From: Adenanthera pavonina
Lineage: Eukaryota; Streptophyta; Magnoliopsida; Fabales; Fabaceae
Length of the DNA: 64,000 nucleotides
Assembly (NCBI GenBank): GCA_026686845.1
Contig: JAIVEN010000019.1
Span: 30,570,501 to 30,634,500, forward strand
Direction of reading: 5' to 3'
Made by a program: the position numbers and the translations under genes. Each line of letters opens with the position of its first letter. Within the stretch, counting starts at the first letter, position 1. The notes under the pieces are model-generated. The model saw nothing but the letters and a program-made list of their open reading frames with translations. It did not search any database and was not told where the DNA came from. This document shows, in pieces, positions 1-11,807 of the stretch.

Positions 1-330
1 CTGACCACTTTTTTCTCATTCCATGACACCTGGAAGGAAATCTCATAATCATTCCTTTTCCACTCTGATAGAAGCCTTAAACGAGTAAGATCACTGTTAA
101 TACTTCATTAGCTTTGGTTTCATCTTATCAAGCTTTTTACCCGTTTTGCTGAATTCCATGTTTAGAGTTTGGGACATCTCTCTTATTCTTTTCTCTTAAT
201 TATGCCTGCCATGGTTAGATTTGATTCCCATAGTAGGCAGACTCTCATCATTACAATGTTCCCTTTTGAACTGTTGTAAAGGAAGTTCATCTTCATCCTC
301 ATTTGAAGGGATAAGGTGACAACATCAACA
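1..330 (-). pseudogene. Possible exon or decayed gene fragment at left edge
   Basis: On the minus strand one frame stays open from about 316 down to a TAA at 97-99, broken once by an in-frame TAA at 196-198. It is rich in Lys, Glu, Asp and Asn. Next comes an acceptor-like CAG at 94-96 and a short segment (93 to 30) that reads LTRLRLLSEWKRNDYEISFQ in one frame and ends at a GT donor (29-28). This could be the 3' part of a gene leaving the window on the left, or a pseudogene because of the internal stop. I do not recognise the family. Confidence 0.25.
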
Positions 331-3300
331 CCTAATTAGTAACAAAGACAACTCCACATAATGGTTCCCTATCTTATTTTGTTTACATTCTTATAGCGTG
401 AATATTATTTTAATTAACCATCTTTCAAATTGAAGATATTAGTTTAAGCGTCCTTTTATCAACTATTTCACCAAACCCCATTGTCTTATCCCTATCAGAA
501 CCCGTCAATACTGCAATAATATCGTCAACTAATCGACATTAAAAAAAAAGATCTCTTATCAATCAGCAAATGAACGTTGCACCAGTTGACCTTCCTGTTC
601 CCATCTAACATTCATATTTCCTTTATACTTTGGCTTTGCTCTTTGCACTGAAGTAAAGAAATATAGTAGGGGGAAAAGTGCTGAGAAAAACATTTCCTTT
701 TTATAAAAGGACTAAAGAAAACGTGAAAACCCATTTTATAATAATAGGGTTGATGATAATTACTCATGAATCGTGTTACTTAAATCTTTAACCCATAAAT
801 AAAAATACAAGAATTTGAGACAGTCAAATTAAACATGTAAGAGGTAGGATGTATTATAACTGAACAGACTTGTACCCATCGCTACGTCTCTATTGTTACT
901 CCATACCATGCATTACAAACAATACCTTATAATGATAATAATATATATATATATATATATATAGGTTCATGGACGACAGATAAGGAAGTTCTTTATAGTA
1001 CAAGACACCATAAAAGATAAGGTTGGGACTATCAAGACGTAAAACTGTTTGTGTATTGTACTGCACGCAAAGCAAACTCAACGTTAAAGGTCTCATTCTG
1101 AGACTGAATGAGGCGCGCTGCACCTTGTAACAGTCATGGGCTTATAACTTAAGAGTGAGAAGAAGTAGATTACTTTTTAAGGGCTGAGTTAAATTTTGAT
1201 TCCTGTGAGTGCGTAGAAGGCTCACTTGGTCCACTTCAAAAACATGTCCATTAGGAAGAAGTAAAAAGCAACCTACCAAAAAAAATGATGGTGGTGTTAT
1301 GTCGTCCCGTAATTAAGCATGCTCAAGCGCGAGAGAGAACGACTAGACCAAGAAAAATGCCCGCCGACACGGGTTGGTTCACTTGGTTGGCCATTCTCTG
1401 TTAAATAATGACAGTAAAAGAGCTGAGATTAATGTTCTAACATCAGACAGCTATAATGCTGATTGCTCATACCAGTCGAACGGGCAAAGTACAAAGGCAC
1501 CATCATTTGGCTCCAGGTGTTTCTGAAACATGAAGCTTTGTTGAGTGTTCATTCAATCATGCTCTTTTAACATGCAAACCTTAAATGGGAAATTGCAATT
1601 AGAGAGATTAGAAAATAGTTCTAGATTTTTCTTTTCCCTTATCGTTTACAATCTCAGTTAATTCACAAAGCTGAGAACACTAGCCTCTGAAAAAAAGGAG
1701 GCACAAGCCAAGAAGATGATTTGAACTAACAAGGACAAAATTTCAGATACTACCCACCCGCTATGAAAATGATGAAAATATAACACGCAGTATCAGCATT
1801 ATATTAACAGCCATCAGAAATTAGACTCAGATTTTTGTTCTTCAGGATGTGAAAACCGCTTACTGATAGCCCACGGATCAAGGGGAGCTCTCTGTGGTGG
1901 TTGAGGAGTTGCTGGCTTTGACTGCCTAAGCTCATTTTAACCGTCAATGAACCTGTCATAATACATATAAAAATATTTTCATAAAATCGACAACTTTCAT
2001 TTCATGTCCTCATTCTAAGCAACCCGTAATACCTGATGGTGAAAGTTGTTCACTATGTCTCACACGATAGGGAAAGACGACAGTAAATACCGACGAGAAA
2101 ACATCATTTCTTGTGATAAAGCTTAGGATCACCTGCATATCAGAATTAAACAAATAAATTTTAATTGGTTGCTATCCAATCATTTTTTTTTTATGTAGCT
2201 GAGTGTTGGTTACTAAGCAGGTTCATCGATTATAAAAATTAAACTCATTATGGAAATCAATTCAATTTGATATGAATAATAATATCTATGTGCTGCTGAA
2301 TAATGAATGTTGGTGAGCTAAATGTTTTGACAATTGCGACGCCAATGTGCTGCTGAATAAGAAACAGATGAATGGGTACATATTCAGCGTCTCTGATCAC
2401 AAACTGAACCTCGATAAAAATTCGGGCTATGATATAAAGTGAAAGGCTGAGCACGGACGTTCGATGACCCGTGGGTACTGAAGTTCGTCATTATCAGAGC
2501 CGGCGATGCCGGTGTGGGGATGACGATTCATTGGGCCTAATTTTTGGTCCATTATAAAGGTTATTGGGTTGGGCTCAACGACAATCCAGCTTCAGGATTT
2601 TGGTGTGTGGCCGTAGTGATGGAAATATGCACGAGTTTGGGGAGAGCAGGGCCCAAATGAAATGAAGCAAATGGGTAGTATTTTAGTGTAGTTTCTTCGG
2701 GGAAATTATGAGAGAGCACAAAGTGGACAGAGACAGAAGACAGGGTGACGAGGTTGTTATCTTATCTGTCTGTCTGAGATGGCGGGAAGAGGTGGTGCAT
2801 GCATAATAAAAAATGATAAAGGCAAAGAGGGAAAGTTGGTAGGGGATGGACCATTGGAGGAGGAATTGGGGATGGAAAGGGACATGTCTCAGTCTCACCC
2901 ATGGTTTTTTATGCCACTTGTTTTTTCCCATTGCCACCAGTTTTCTTGGATAACTAGTTCTAGACTTCCCCTGTCTATATCCCTTCACGTCACTTTTGGA
3001 TAACGATGAAAATGAAACATTATTTACGTGCGGCTTTTAAAATTAGACAAATAAAGAAGAGAAGATTGTCTTACAACTCCCAACTTTCAATTATTGAATC
3101 ATTTTAAAACAATCAAATACCGTAGTAATATATTTTGACAGAAACTACCGAGCATTACGAAATTAAGAGTAACAATGACAGTCGCTAGTTGTCCCTTTCT
3201 TTTGTTTATTGTGGTTCATGAAATCTTAAACAGTAAATTGGGATTTATGAAAGAGAGAGAGAACCAGTGAGCCTTTGTCACTACACAAATAGCTGGCATT

Positions 3301-4295
3301 GCCAGAAGCACCCAAATGCAGAGAATGATCCCACTGCATTAAACTCATCCTAGCACGCGGCATCGTTCTAGAACCATTTCCTTCATTCTTGTTTTTTGTT
3401 TCCTGCATCAATCTCCTTGACAGAATGAATCCCTTGGAATTCGTGTCCCTAATCTCTTTTTATTTATATTTTCCCCTCGCCACAATGAAAACCTCTCCCC
3501 TTTCTTCCTCCCCTTCAATCCCAACACGGGGTTTATTGCACACTTGACCCTTTTTCAATTTGAGGACATCAATGGAGAACAGAAAACAAGGTGGCTTAAG
3601 CTATCAATTATCCTCACTCTTTAAGTACCCTAATTCTTACACGGTTAGACCTCTTGAGTTTTTTAATTGGCCTCGTTAAAAATTGTCGCGTAACGAATTA
3701 GGGGAGAGGGAAACTTCGTAGGAATAGTTCTTGTTTTTTTTTTTTCAAGCTGCATATCGATTGCATGTTCCAGATTCAAAAAAACATGCAAGGGGAAAAG
3801 CTTTTTACTTTATGATTACTTGAAAAAGTAAAATGCATCACCTAAACCAAATTCATGTGGAGCTACTTTTAAAACATGGCGTAAAGGGGAAACATTCTCA
3901 ACAGTTGCATCTTCTGGTATATTACTTAATTTGGTTGTTCATAGAAGTTTAAAAAAAAAAAAGCTTATGGTGAACATTAATACAATTAATTGGTGTCTGA
4001 GAACAAAATTAAGACTGTTCGATTTTCATAGAGCTCCACAAAAACAACCAAAGATAGAGGAAGAGAATTATATCAAATTTCCATTATTGGACATTGGAAA
4101 TTCCTTACATGGTCTTGTGTTAAAATAAAAACTACGGGAAAAACCAAAATCAACTAAACAACCATGGCTCCGCTCTCTTCTGTTAATTAATAGCAGCTCA
4201 AAATTAATACTTCCAGGGATCATAGCTTGACTTCACTAATGAATCTCAAAAACTACGGCAAAATTGAATAATCCCCAAAATTAGAGCCTCTTCAC
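331..4295. other. Intergenic stretch, no gene recognised
   Basis: Both strands carry only short unrelated open frames and no family motif I recognise. It holds an AT dinucleotide run at 938-963 and several homopolymer tracts. The segment around 2.5-3.0 kb is less AT-rich, but its frames look like chance. Confidence 0.5.
938..963. repeat. (AT)n microsatellite
   Basis: An uninterrupted AT dinucleotide run of about 26 bp, seen directly. Confidence 0.9.
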
Positions 4296-5381
4296 CTAGC
4301 AACAATTTATGGTCATGTCAGAGAACTGACTAGACAGGCCAGATCCACCACGCAAGTCTCTTTTCCTGGGTTTCACTATTGGAGGTACCCACTTCCCAGT
4401 TTCATCATCACCTTCTGCTTCTCCCACTCCCACACAGCTCTCTGGAATATCAACACCTTCTGTGCAAGGCTCTTTATGATGACGCCCAGAAAGCCATTTG
4501 GATTGCATGTAAGAAGTGGTTCTCCATGGGGGTACGTGTAGTCCCTTCTCTCTTAAGGACTGTTTGGCAGCAGAGCAAAGCAGAGAGATTATCCTGCTCA
4601 ATTTGTTCTCCGTCCCAACGAAGATGACAGGGAGTGACTCTGTCATTTCCCTGTAGTGTTGAGTAGGCCTTGCAAGTTCAAATTGGGACCTGAAGTCTAT
4701 GTCCACTATGAGCCTCACAGAATTTCCATTCTCACCTTCAGTAATATTCACTTCAATATATTCATATTCACCTGACACACACCCAAAGAGAAAGTTAAGC
4801 AAATTTTGATCTTTCGGTAGCACCAAAAAATCAGGGGAATCCAATGAACAGGTTAATTTAAAGAGATGATGGTGAAAGAGACAGAGAGTCCCACCAGCAG
4901 GACATCCTAAAGAGGTGGCCCAAGATGTATGGCGCAGAGAAGCATTGAGGCCATCCATTTTGAGCCTCACGACAAGCCACTTCCTAAGACTTGAAGTTTT
5001 CTTAGCATCCCTTCTGCCTCCCATACGCTTCAAGTTCAACACATAATTCCGAACCTTGGCTTCAGCTATTGTCTCACTTCTTAGGATATCCTAAAATCCA
5101 TTGCAGCGTAACATCAATCACAAAATTAAGAAGCAGCATATCAAAGACAAGTATACACCCAAGAAACAAAGAAAACTAAGCAAGAAGCTCCAGGAACTTT
5201 GAATTCCTTGTGATCATCTGTGAAGTACCTGTAAAATATAATATTGGGTTCGATGAGTTAACGCATGGCACTTTGATGAAGTAGGAATTGCCGGGGATGG
5301 CGACTCGGATGATTCTATGAACTCTTGTACCATTTGAACCAGCTGGTCCTCCTCTAAGCTACCCATATCTCTGCCCTCCAT
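4296..5381 (-). CDS. DUF506 (PDDEXK-like) family protein, three exons
   Basis: Exons by splice borders and phase are 5381-5229, 5090-4895 and 4771-4296, giving 274 aa. The ATG at 5379-5381 is followed by an acidic N-terminus (MEGRDMGSLEEDQLVQMVQE). The DUF506 core sits at about residues 80-215: a divergent WLVVRLKMDGLNASL segment, CPAGEYEYIEV at 114-124 spanning the second junction, then RLIVDIDFRSQFELAR at 136-151, LPVIFVG, AKQSLREKGLHVPPWR and the closing KWLS. DUF506 is a plant-specific family with a predicted PDDEXK nuclease-like fold and no proven catalysis; one Arabidopsis member represses root-hair growth. The C-terminus is polar and basic. The 123-bp second intron keeps the frame open, so a naive call would insert about 41 false residues and start at a GTG. 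The function of this copy is not known. Confidence 0.9.
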
Positions 5382-5908
5382 GGTCAAGCAGAGAGAAAGA
5401 ATGATATGAAAAGGGGTCTCACAGGCAGGAATGGAATTGAGAATAGTTGGACTTGTGGGGAGATTCGTCTTTATATGTGGTGGAGGAAGGAAATTATGGA
5501 GGGGCGGTGGAAAATCACAGCTATAACGTGAACCACGACAAATGAGGCCATGATAAGGTTTGGCATTCTGATTTCTGATGTGTACATAGTAAAAGTGTTA
5601 CGGCTAAAAACAGCAAATGTTCTTTTAAGACATACTGTGGAGAATATTCTTATCTTTTTTTAAGGTGCGTTGGCCATTAGAAGGACATAAAAAGGTATCG
5701 CCCAGTATCTAGAGGCTGCTCTGGCTTTCAAATTTGATGTATTGTGTTACATATTAATATATGGGTGCATCGACGTAACTATAAATGTTGGAGTGTATTA
5801 CAGTATTATTATTGAGTAATGAATTAATTGAGTATCATCATATCAGTATAAATTTTACAAGATAATGAGAAGACGTTGATGATAAGTGAAATTCATCAAA
5901 AGATTTAG

Positions 5909-5928
5909 ATATATATATATATATATAT
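5909..5928. repeat. (AT)n microsatellite
   Basis: A pure AT dinucleotide run of about 20 bp. Confidence 0.85.
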
Positions 5929-6604
5929 TTCTAACTAATTGTTTTGTTTAAAAAAATAATATAATTTGGATATTTTTTAAAAATTTTATAATTGTGATAT
6001 AAATTCACCAAAAAATGTAATATAAATATTTTAAAACTAAGCAACAAATCCTCGTATAGGTTTCGAACCAACAGGTTGCGATCTTTCACATTTTCAGTGA
6101 ATAACCTGGAAATTAACAAGTGTCATTAGTTTTATATTGGTTTCATACATTGAAATATTTTAATAGATTATTAATATTACATCTAATTTGACAAGAAGAA
6201 GAAATATGAACCTTACTATTGCAAGGAAGTTCACAAACTAAAAGCACTTTGTTCACTAACGAGAACATGCAGCTTGCGAGTTCAAACAACGACGACCCCT
6301 AACTTTAAAATTCAAGAATATCAAAGAATTTAAAGTTGTTTATTTAGGATGCTTACAATTGAAAAATAATTTATGCAAATAAGCTTTCTGAATACTGTTG
6401 TGCTTCTTCTTCCTACCTTCGCTGCTCAAAATTAGATTTTTTTCAGCTCAAATAACTTAAGAAAATAATCATGTACCCTGAAGAAAGTATTTACCAGAGT
6501 AGAAATTTAGAATCCTTGAGAGTTTTTTTTTTTCCAAAAATAATAATAAATAAATCCGAAGACAGAAAACATAAACGGAGAAATGCAGGAAGAATCAGGT
6601 GTAA

Positions 6605-6777
6605 GGGCCCATTTGGTTCTTCTTTTTTCAAACGTAACTGTACTTTCTAACCATCATTTTCTTCTTTTTCATCCAAATAGCTTTTCAGTAAATTTCTCTA
6701 TTTTTATCCAAACTTCATTTTTGTAAACTGTGATTATTCTAAAAGTACTTTTACAAAAAAGCAAACCAAACGGGCAT
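6605..6777. mobile_element. Tourist/Harbinger-like MITE, 173 bp
   Basis: The ends are inverted: GGGCCCATTTGGTT on the left, and the right end reads ATGCCCGTTTGGTT on the other strand. Both sides carry TAA (6602-6604 and 6778-6780), the 3-bp target site typical of PIF/Harbinger transposons. There is no coding capacity. The superfamily is inferred from the TAA duplication only. Confidence 0.65.
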
Positions 6778-8458
6778 TAAATGAAAAGATTCTTTTCTAT
6801 TCTTGTACTTTTTTTTTGTAGTGACCAGAACTATTCTTGTAATTCAATTCAAGACTCGGGCACGGCCGAATGGGCGAGACAGGCTATTCTAAGTATGATT
6901 GTTGACGCCATCCATAAAGCAAGCAATATTTCGTCGTTTACGAGGGCAGAAGAATCAGTTGTTATACTGTCACGATTATCATGTTCTCTGATAGGTAGCT
7001 TGGACCCAAAAAGAAAAAAAAAAACTGATAGGTAGCGGTTTAGTATTTAATCTAATTATTTATCCATAAAACCATTCTACATATCAGTTAATATGTATGG
7101 AAGCAAGCTATAAGATTGGTCCTGAAGATGAAGGAAAAGACAAGGGCAATTAAAAGAACACACACAGAGAAAGAAAGGAAAGGGAGCATACACTAACATG
7201 TGGTGATAGGGAGCGTAATGATTAGTAGGTTGTAAAGCAGTGACTTGGAAAAAGCCTCGAGAGTCAACAAAATGGTGTTCATTTGAAGATTGCATCGCTT
7301 CATAGTTTGTGCCTCCTAAGGGAATGGCATTCGCCTCTTCTACTCATAAAGCTCTGCAATGTTCCCAGGTCTCGGTGTTTCTTCCCGGAAAGTACCTGCT
7401 GGGAGAAGACAAAATTATTTTATCAAACTAGCATACAATGATAAAATTGTCTTTAAAAGGCAAGAATCCTTCGTTAGTATCCTATTTCTAGGGGTAATGA
7501 AACTACGAATTGAAACCTGCATGCCACCATTTTCAAACTTCGCTTGATTCGCAGATCTTGGAGCCATCCCAGTCATCTATATGAGGTCATAACTAAACTC
7601 CACATGCAATTCTGTTAAGTGTTAAAGCAGAAGCAAGGGAACCCATCTGTTTCAGTCTTTTCCCATATCAAGAAAACCTGAACAAATTCTTCTTTGTTTG
7701 AAGGTAGAAATCGTTATTTCATACATACATTATGATTTCAGTTCGGCAAAAAAGATCTATACATGCATTATGGTGGAATGGAAGTGTAATTATTCACGGC
7801 ATTGTTGAACCATCAGAAAACATAAAATATCTCAGGGTCAACCAGCTCCATTTGCTGCCAAATCATAGACCACTTTTGAGTTGAGCAAAACTATTTTATT
7901 GAGAGGATGATCATATTCCTTCATCTATAAGAAGTCCGTGGAAGAGACCCCAGTTCATTGTTTCGTAGTTTCCCAGTTAATTGGCCTCCATTACCTTTAA
8001 AAACAGTGGCTTTTGGTCTGAAAGTACATGAAGTGTGAAGACTAACTTCACCGAAATCTCCAGCTTGTGAAAGGTAAAATAACAGCTATTTCCCAGATTT
8101 TCAAATTGTCATGCATTAGAGATTAAGAGAGGGTCTTTTCTGCAGAGCATGATGTTCGAGTTTGATACAAATCAATATCACTATCTGTATCATGAAATAA
8201 TGATCATTAACTATCCGTTCATTCAAAGCACAACCTTCAATAACTTGAGTAGTTTTAATTAGTTTACTTGTCACACTCACTACCATTGTGGGCTCGCTAA
8301 ATCTACATTAACTACTAATTTGGCAAAACCAATAATTGGGATGTTTTTATATGGTAAATCATGCTAAAATATTATAGTGAGTTGTGAGTAAAAACAACCA
8401 AAGCTCCCCATGTCCATAAAATTCTAACAGATTCCATGAACTCAGGTCGGCGGTTTTC

Positions 8459-8880
8459 ATGTTTGGTATAAAGGAATTCAATGGAATGAAAACAAAAAGG
8501 TGATGAGGTAATACCAATTTCGGTATGAAGGAAATGGAATCCTTCTCCCATTCCTTTTCCTTGGAATTTGGTTCAACTCATCCCATACAATTAATGATTG
8601 AATGGTACTGTGCAATATTGAAAACTGATAAAAAGACAAATTTGCCCTTCTAGCTATTTCATTATTATAAATTTTATTTTTTTCCTTCAAGGATACTTTG
8701 GTCTTTTACTGTTACTTTTATCAATTTTATATTACTTTCATTCTACAAAACATTAAAATATAAAACTATTAGTATTCCTTTCCATAATATACCAAAATTT
8801 TGAGTCACAATAATCTATTCCATTCTAGTTTATATTCTTTTTTCATTTCTTCACAAATCATTCCATTATACCAAACATAT
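8459..8880. mobile_element. MITE with GTTTGGTATAA ends, about 420 bp
   Basis: The left end carries ATGTTTGGTATAA followed by GGAAT. The right end carries the inverse, ATTCC then TTATACCAAACAT. The interior is AT-rich and non-coding. I found no clean target duplication, so the superfamily is open. It lies inside the unidentified minus-strand region, where it would be intronic. Confidence 0.55.
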
Positions 8881-8904
8881 ACATAAACTATATGTTCGTA
8901 GACC

Positions 8905-8932
8905 TATATATATATATGTGTGTGTGTGTGTA
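8905..8932. repeat. Compound (AT)n(GT)n microsatellite
   Basis: An AT run passes directly into a GT run. Confidence 0.85.
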
Positions 8933-10040
8933 TTTAAATGTGTGTTATGCCAAACCTGAAATCAAATTCAACCTAATATTACAAGAATTTAGCCAAACAT
9001 AAAATGAGCTCAATTTACAAAGTCAGCAATTATCCTAACTACATGTGTAATTAAAATAGAGGAAACAGAATGAGATGATGAAGATATTCCCGAATATTGG
9101 GTCCGTACCTGGAGAATACGGGCATTGTCGTTAACCTCAGGACAGTTCTGAATCTGGAAAAGAATCAATTATCTTCTGAAAGAACAACCTATAAAACGGA
9201 AAGTATCCACGAAGGCGTGCCCTTTTCCCCCATATATGGGAACTCATGGCAAACAGAACAACAGGCTTGTTTCCAGCGACAGCAAAACAATATCTTGACT
9301 TATCACCTCTTCCCTCCCGAAGAGGATCCGACCAGGATGCCGACCACAATGGATGTCGGGCGCTTCATTGATCACACGGGGTCAGCTCAGCTAGTCTGGT
9401 CGTTCCTCGGTGCGGCAATGCTCACGAGTCAAGTCACAGTAATATTCCCCCTCAATGACAGCAAATCGAACTTTCGCCACTATGTCGTTCGAACGTTATG
9501 ACTTCTTCGGCAGCGGAGAGCCGGGGAACCTGTGTGCGGCAACTGAAACCAGCGAGCCTCTGCCACCTTCGACGTGGCTGGTTATGTGCAGAAAGGGAAT
9601 TTCGAGATTGTTGGAGGATACAGCTGGAATTGAGAAATCGTTTCGCATAGAAGAACTCCGCTGCCAATAGCCAGTGAGACGACGAGATTGCCCTTGTTGA
9701 CATATCAACGCTTCAGGCTTTTTGTTATTCTTTGATCTTTTTTTTTATATTCTTATTGATTGATTTACTTTTCAATTACCTTCGTTTGAAAAGATGGCAA
9801 CTTTTGAATTATTGTGCTATAAAAACATATTGCAGAAAATGAATACTTCGCTAAAGCACTTCTGGTTTTTTTTTCCAGGAAATTATAACAGTATATAGTT
9901 TTTCTTTTATGACGACAATGCAGAGTATATAATTCATCACGCAGATGTTGGTTACATAGTATAGTATGTATTTTTTAATATATAAAAATGTATGCGAAAA
10001 ACTTCAAATGGGAAAAGTCTTTTACGAAGGCATGTGTTTC

Positions 10041-10092
10041 AGTCAACAGACTCTCTCCAAAGTCAATAAATGGGCTTTAATGACTATAAATT
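10041..10092 (+). promoter_or_regulatory. VQ gene promoter: two W-box cores and a TATA box
   Basis: AGTCAA occurs at 10041-10046 and 10061-10066; its complement TTGACT fits the W-box TTGAC(C/T) bound by WRKY factors. A TATA-like CTATAAATT lies at 10084-10092, about 75 bp before the start codon. VQ proteins are partners of WRKY factors, so WRKY feedback on this gene is plausible. That is inference from motifs alone. Confidence 0.45.
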
Positions 10093-10118
10093 TCTTTGGT
10101 AGCAAAAATAAATAAAAC

Positions 10119-10166
10119 ATGATACCTAACCTCTTGGATTCCTCTCTGATCCACCATTCATCATGA
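10119..10166 (+). CDS. Upstream ORF overlapping the VQ start (ATGA)
   Basis: A 15-codon frame (MIPNLLDSSLIHHSS) begins at the ATG at 10119-10121. Its TGA stop (10164-10166) overlaps the VQ ATG (10163-10165) in the sequence ATGA. Overlaps of this form can allow termination followed by reinitiation. The predicted TATA box would place transcription start very near 10115, so the upstream ATG may be too close to the cap or left out of the transcript. Confidence 0.35.
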   Translation: MIPNLLDSSLIHHSS

Positions 10167-10786
10167 ATCCGCCGGAGTTCCCTACCGGCGAAACCACACC
10201 TCCGTCGAGCCGGAGAGAGCTGCAACTCCAAGGCCCTCGTCCCTCTCCGCTCAGCGTCAGCAGAGAATCTCACAAGATCCAAAAGCCGCCGCGGCCACCT
10301 CAAGCCCATCACCCGGGGGCGGGGCCTTCCCGGCAGCAGCAATCGCAGCCGGTGATCATCTATTCGGTATCTCCTAAGGTCATTAATGTTCCGGTCGACG
10401 ACTTCATGAAGGTCGTGCAGCGTCTCACCGGGCCATCGTCCCCTTCCAGATCCGGAGATGTTTCACCGGCAGCAAGGCTGGCGTCGATCGAAAAGACAAG
10501 CCCATCCGAAAACGAAAGATTTCAGAATGGAGAAGAAATGATGAGTCTGTTGGAAGGAGTGGAAGTGAGCAAGTTCCACGGCATATTATCGCCAGCACCG
10601 GCAACTTTGCCTGCGATATCGTCGGAGATGTTCTCGCCGGCGACTGACCCAGAAACGCTTTCGTGGCTGCACGATTTGAGCCCGTTTTGGTCAGCGAATA
10701 GCTTCGCGGCAAGCCCATCGGGTTTATTTTCGACTTCCATAGCTTCTCCGCTTCCATCACCGGATCTCTTCAGTATTTTCGACTAG
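10163..10786 (+). CDS. VQ motif protein, MKS1-like
   Basis: An intronless 207-aa protein. The VQ motif FMKVVQRLTG is at residues 81-90 and fits FxxxVQxLTG, preceded by PVIIYSVSPKVI (63-74). The N-terminus carries the MKS1-type blocks LQGPRPSPLSV (22-32) and SHKIQKPP (36-43). MKS1 in Arabidopsis is a nuclear MAP kinase 4 substrate that binds WRKY33 and WRKY25; the Ser-Pro at 28-29 and that at 70-71 are candidate phosphorylation sites here. The C-terminal half is Ser/Pro-rich and ends in an aromatic, acidic tail (LFSIFD), as in relatives. Codons are much more G+C-rich than the flanks. Ortholog status to MKS1 rather than another VQ member is likely but not proven. Confidence 0.92.
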   Translation: MNPPEFPTGETTPPSSRRELQLQGPRPSPLSVSRESHKIQKPPRPPQAHHPGAGPSRQQQSQPVIIYSVSPKVINVPVDDFMKVVQRLTGPSSPSRSGDVSPAARLASIEKTSPSENERFQNGEEMMSLLEGVEVSKFHGILSPAPATLPAISSEMFSPATDPETLSWLHDLSPFWSANSFAASPSGLFSTSIASPLPSPDLFSIFD

Positions 10787-11799
10787 GTTTTCGTTTTTAG
10801 CTTTTTGGGGTAATTAAACTTTGATTATTGGAATTGGAAGAAACGCAGCGAAGAAGCTGCTAGAGGATTTAACATTGACTGACTTTTGTCAGAGCCGGTT
10901 TTCTTTGTTCCACAATGGCCACGGTTATTATTAATGTTATTACTGACTTCTGAGATTGGTTGTGTATTCTATTGATCTTTTTCTCTGTAATTTTAACTAT
11001 TTTCTTCCTTTTGTAATTTGTAATTCATTATTAGGACTATTAAATATTTTAGTTTTGATTTCTCAGTTGCATTGTCTATTTTTATATTTTTACTTTTTTT
11101 ACTTTTTTTACTTTTCTAGGATTCTTTTATTATCTGTCGCTATTACTGTTTTGGTTTGGAAGATTCAAAGCAAAAAACGCATTTTATTCAAAACTAAAAA
11201 GTGAAAAACGGACCTCATATGGTCATGGGTGTTCAATTAGTTTGTGACTGTGATCAGCATAGCCCCATTAGCATATTCAACACCTATTTATTTGGTAATT
11301 GGTATAAAAGTCACCACAAATAGGCAGTGCTATTTGATAATCTTCATAAATTAGCTTTGTGTAGATTAGAAAGTTGGAGGAAGCTATTGTAGTGCTTCTA
11401 TGAAGCAACCGGTGCTCCTTCAGGACAAATTGGAGTTTAGAATTTGTGGTCAAAGTGAAACGCCATGCTATGCCACAAAATTAAGCAACAAAGGAAGCTT
11501 CAACACATGCCAGCGAAGCATAGTCATAGCAATGGAAGAAAAGTCGCTTGAGAGCACACGATTTCTCTGACCCCCGGAAAAGGAAAGTTGACGAGCTTCT
11601 CTAGATGGTTTTATATTTATTCATCTACACTTGACTTCTTCTAAAACGCATGAAAATCTACATTCACCATTTCTTCCATTTCCATGGTCTTAATTTTATT
11701 TCCACCCGTTCCATCCAATCAAATAGTTCAAAGTGGAATCAACACACCAAACTATTGGTGGCCGTTCAGCAACAATGTTATCTACTAGTATTAAACCTA
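10787..11799. other. VQ 3' region and intergenic DNA
   Basis: The first few hundred bases are T-rich and probably hold the VQ 3'UTR. I see no further gene before the transposon cluster. Confidence 0.5.
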
Positions 11800-11807
11800 A
11801 TTTTAAC
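11800..11807. repeat. Target site duplication, left copy
   Basis: ATTTTAAC, identical to 12254-12261, flanks the 446-bp element. Eight base pairs is the length made by hAT transposases. Confidence 0.8.

Larger units (their letters stand above)
5382..7300. other. Intergenic stretch with MITE and AT repeat
   Basis: No coding segment is supported. About 150 bp next to the DUF506 start is probably its leader and promoter. The rest is AT-rich and contains the microsatellite at 5909-5928 and the MITE at 6605-6777. Confidence 0.5.
7330..9710 (-). other. Gene-like minus-strand region, unidentified
   Basis: The segment 9100-9710 is clearly less AT-rich than its surroundings. A minus-strand frame from an ATG at 9701-9703 begins MSTRAISSSHWLLAAEFFYA and is rich in Arg and Ser with no acid in its first 15 residues, like an organelle-targeting peptide. 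Other splice-like pieces follow: a small segment reading NCPEVNDNARILQ that ends at a GT donor near 9110, a segment near 8010-8075 reading AGDFGEVSLHTSCTF, and one near 7507-7570 reading MAPRSANQAKFENGGMQ with a GT after it. I could not join them into one frame or name a family. It may be a multi-exon gene, a non-coding transcript or a pseudogene. It would be head-to-head with the VQ gene, about 450 bp apart. Confidence 0.25.

Noticed and set aside
2683..2988. 101-codon open frame on the minus strand
   Set aside because: No domain, odd composition and an overlapping open frame on the other strand; no support as a gene.
9097..9501. 134-codon open frame on the plus strand
   Set aside because: The composition is not natural for a protein and no motif was recognised. 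It lies opposite the more gene-like minus-strand segments and has no promoter features.
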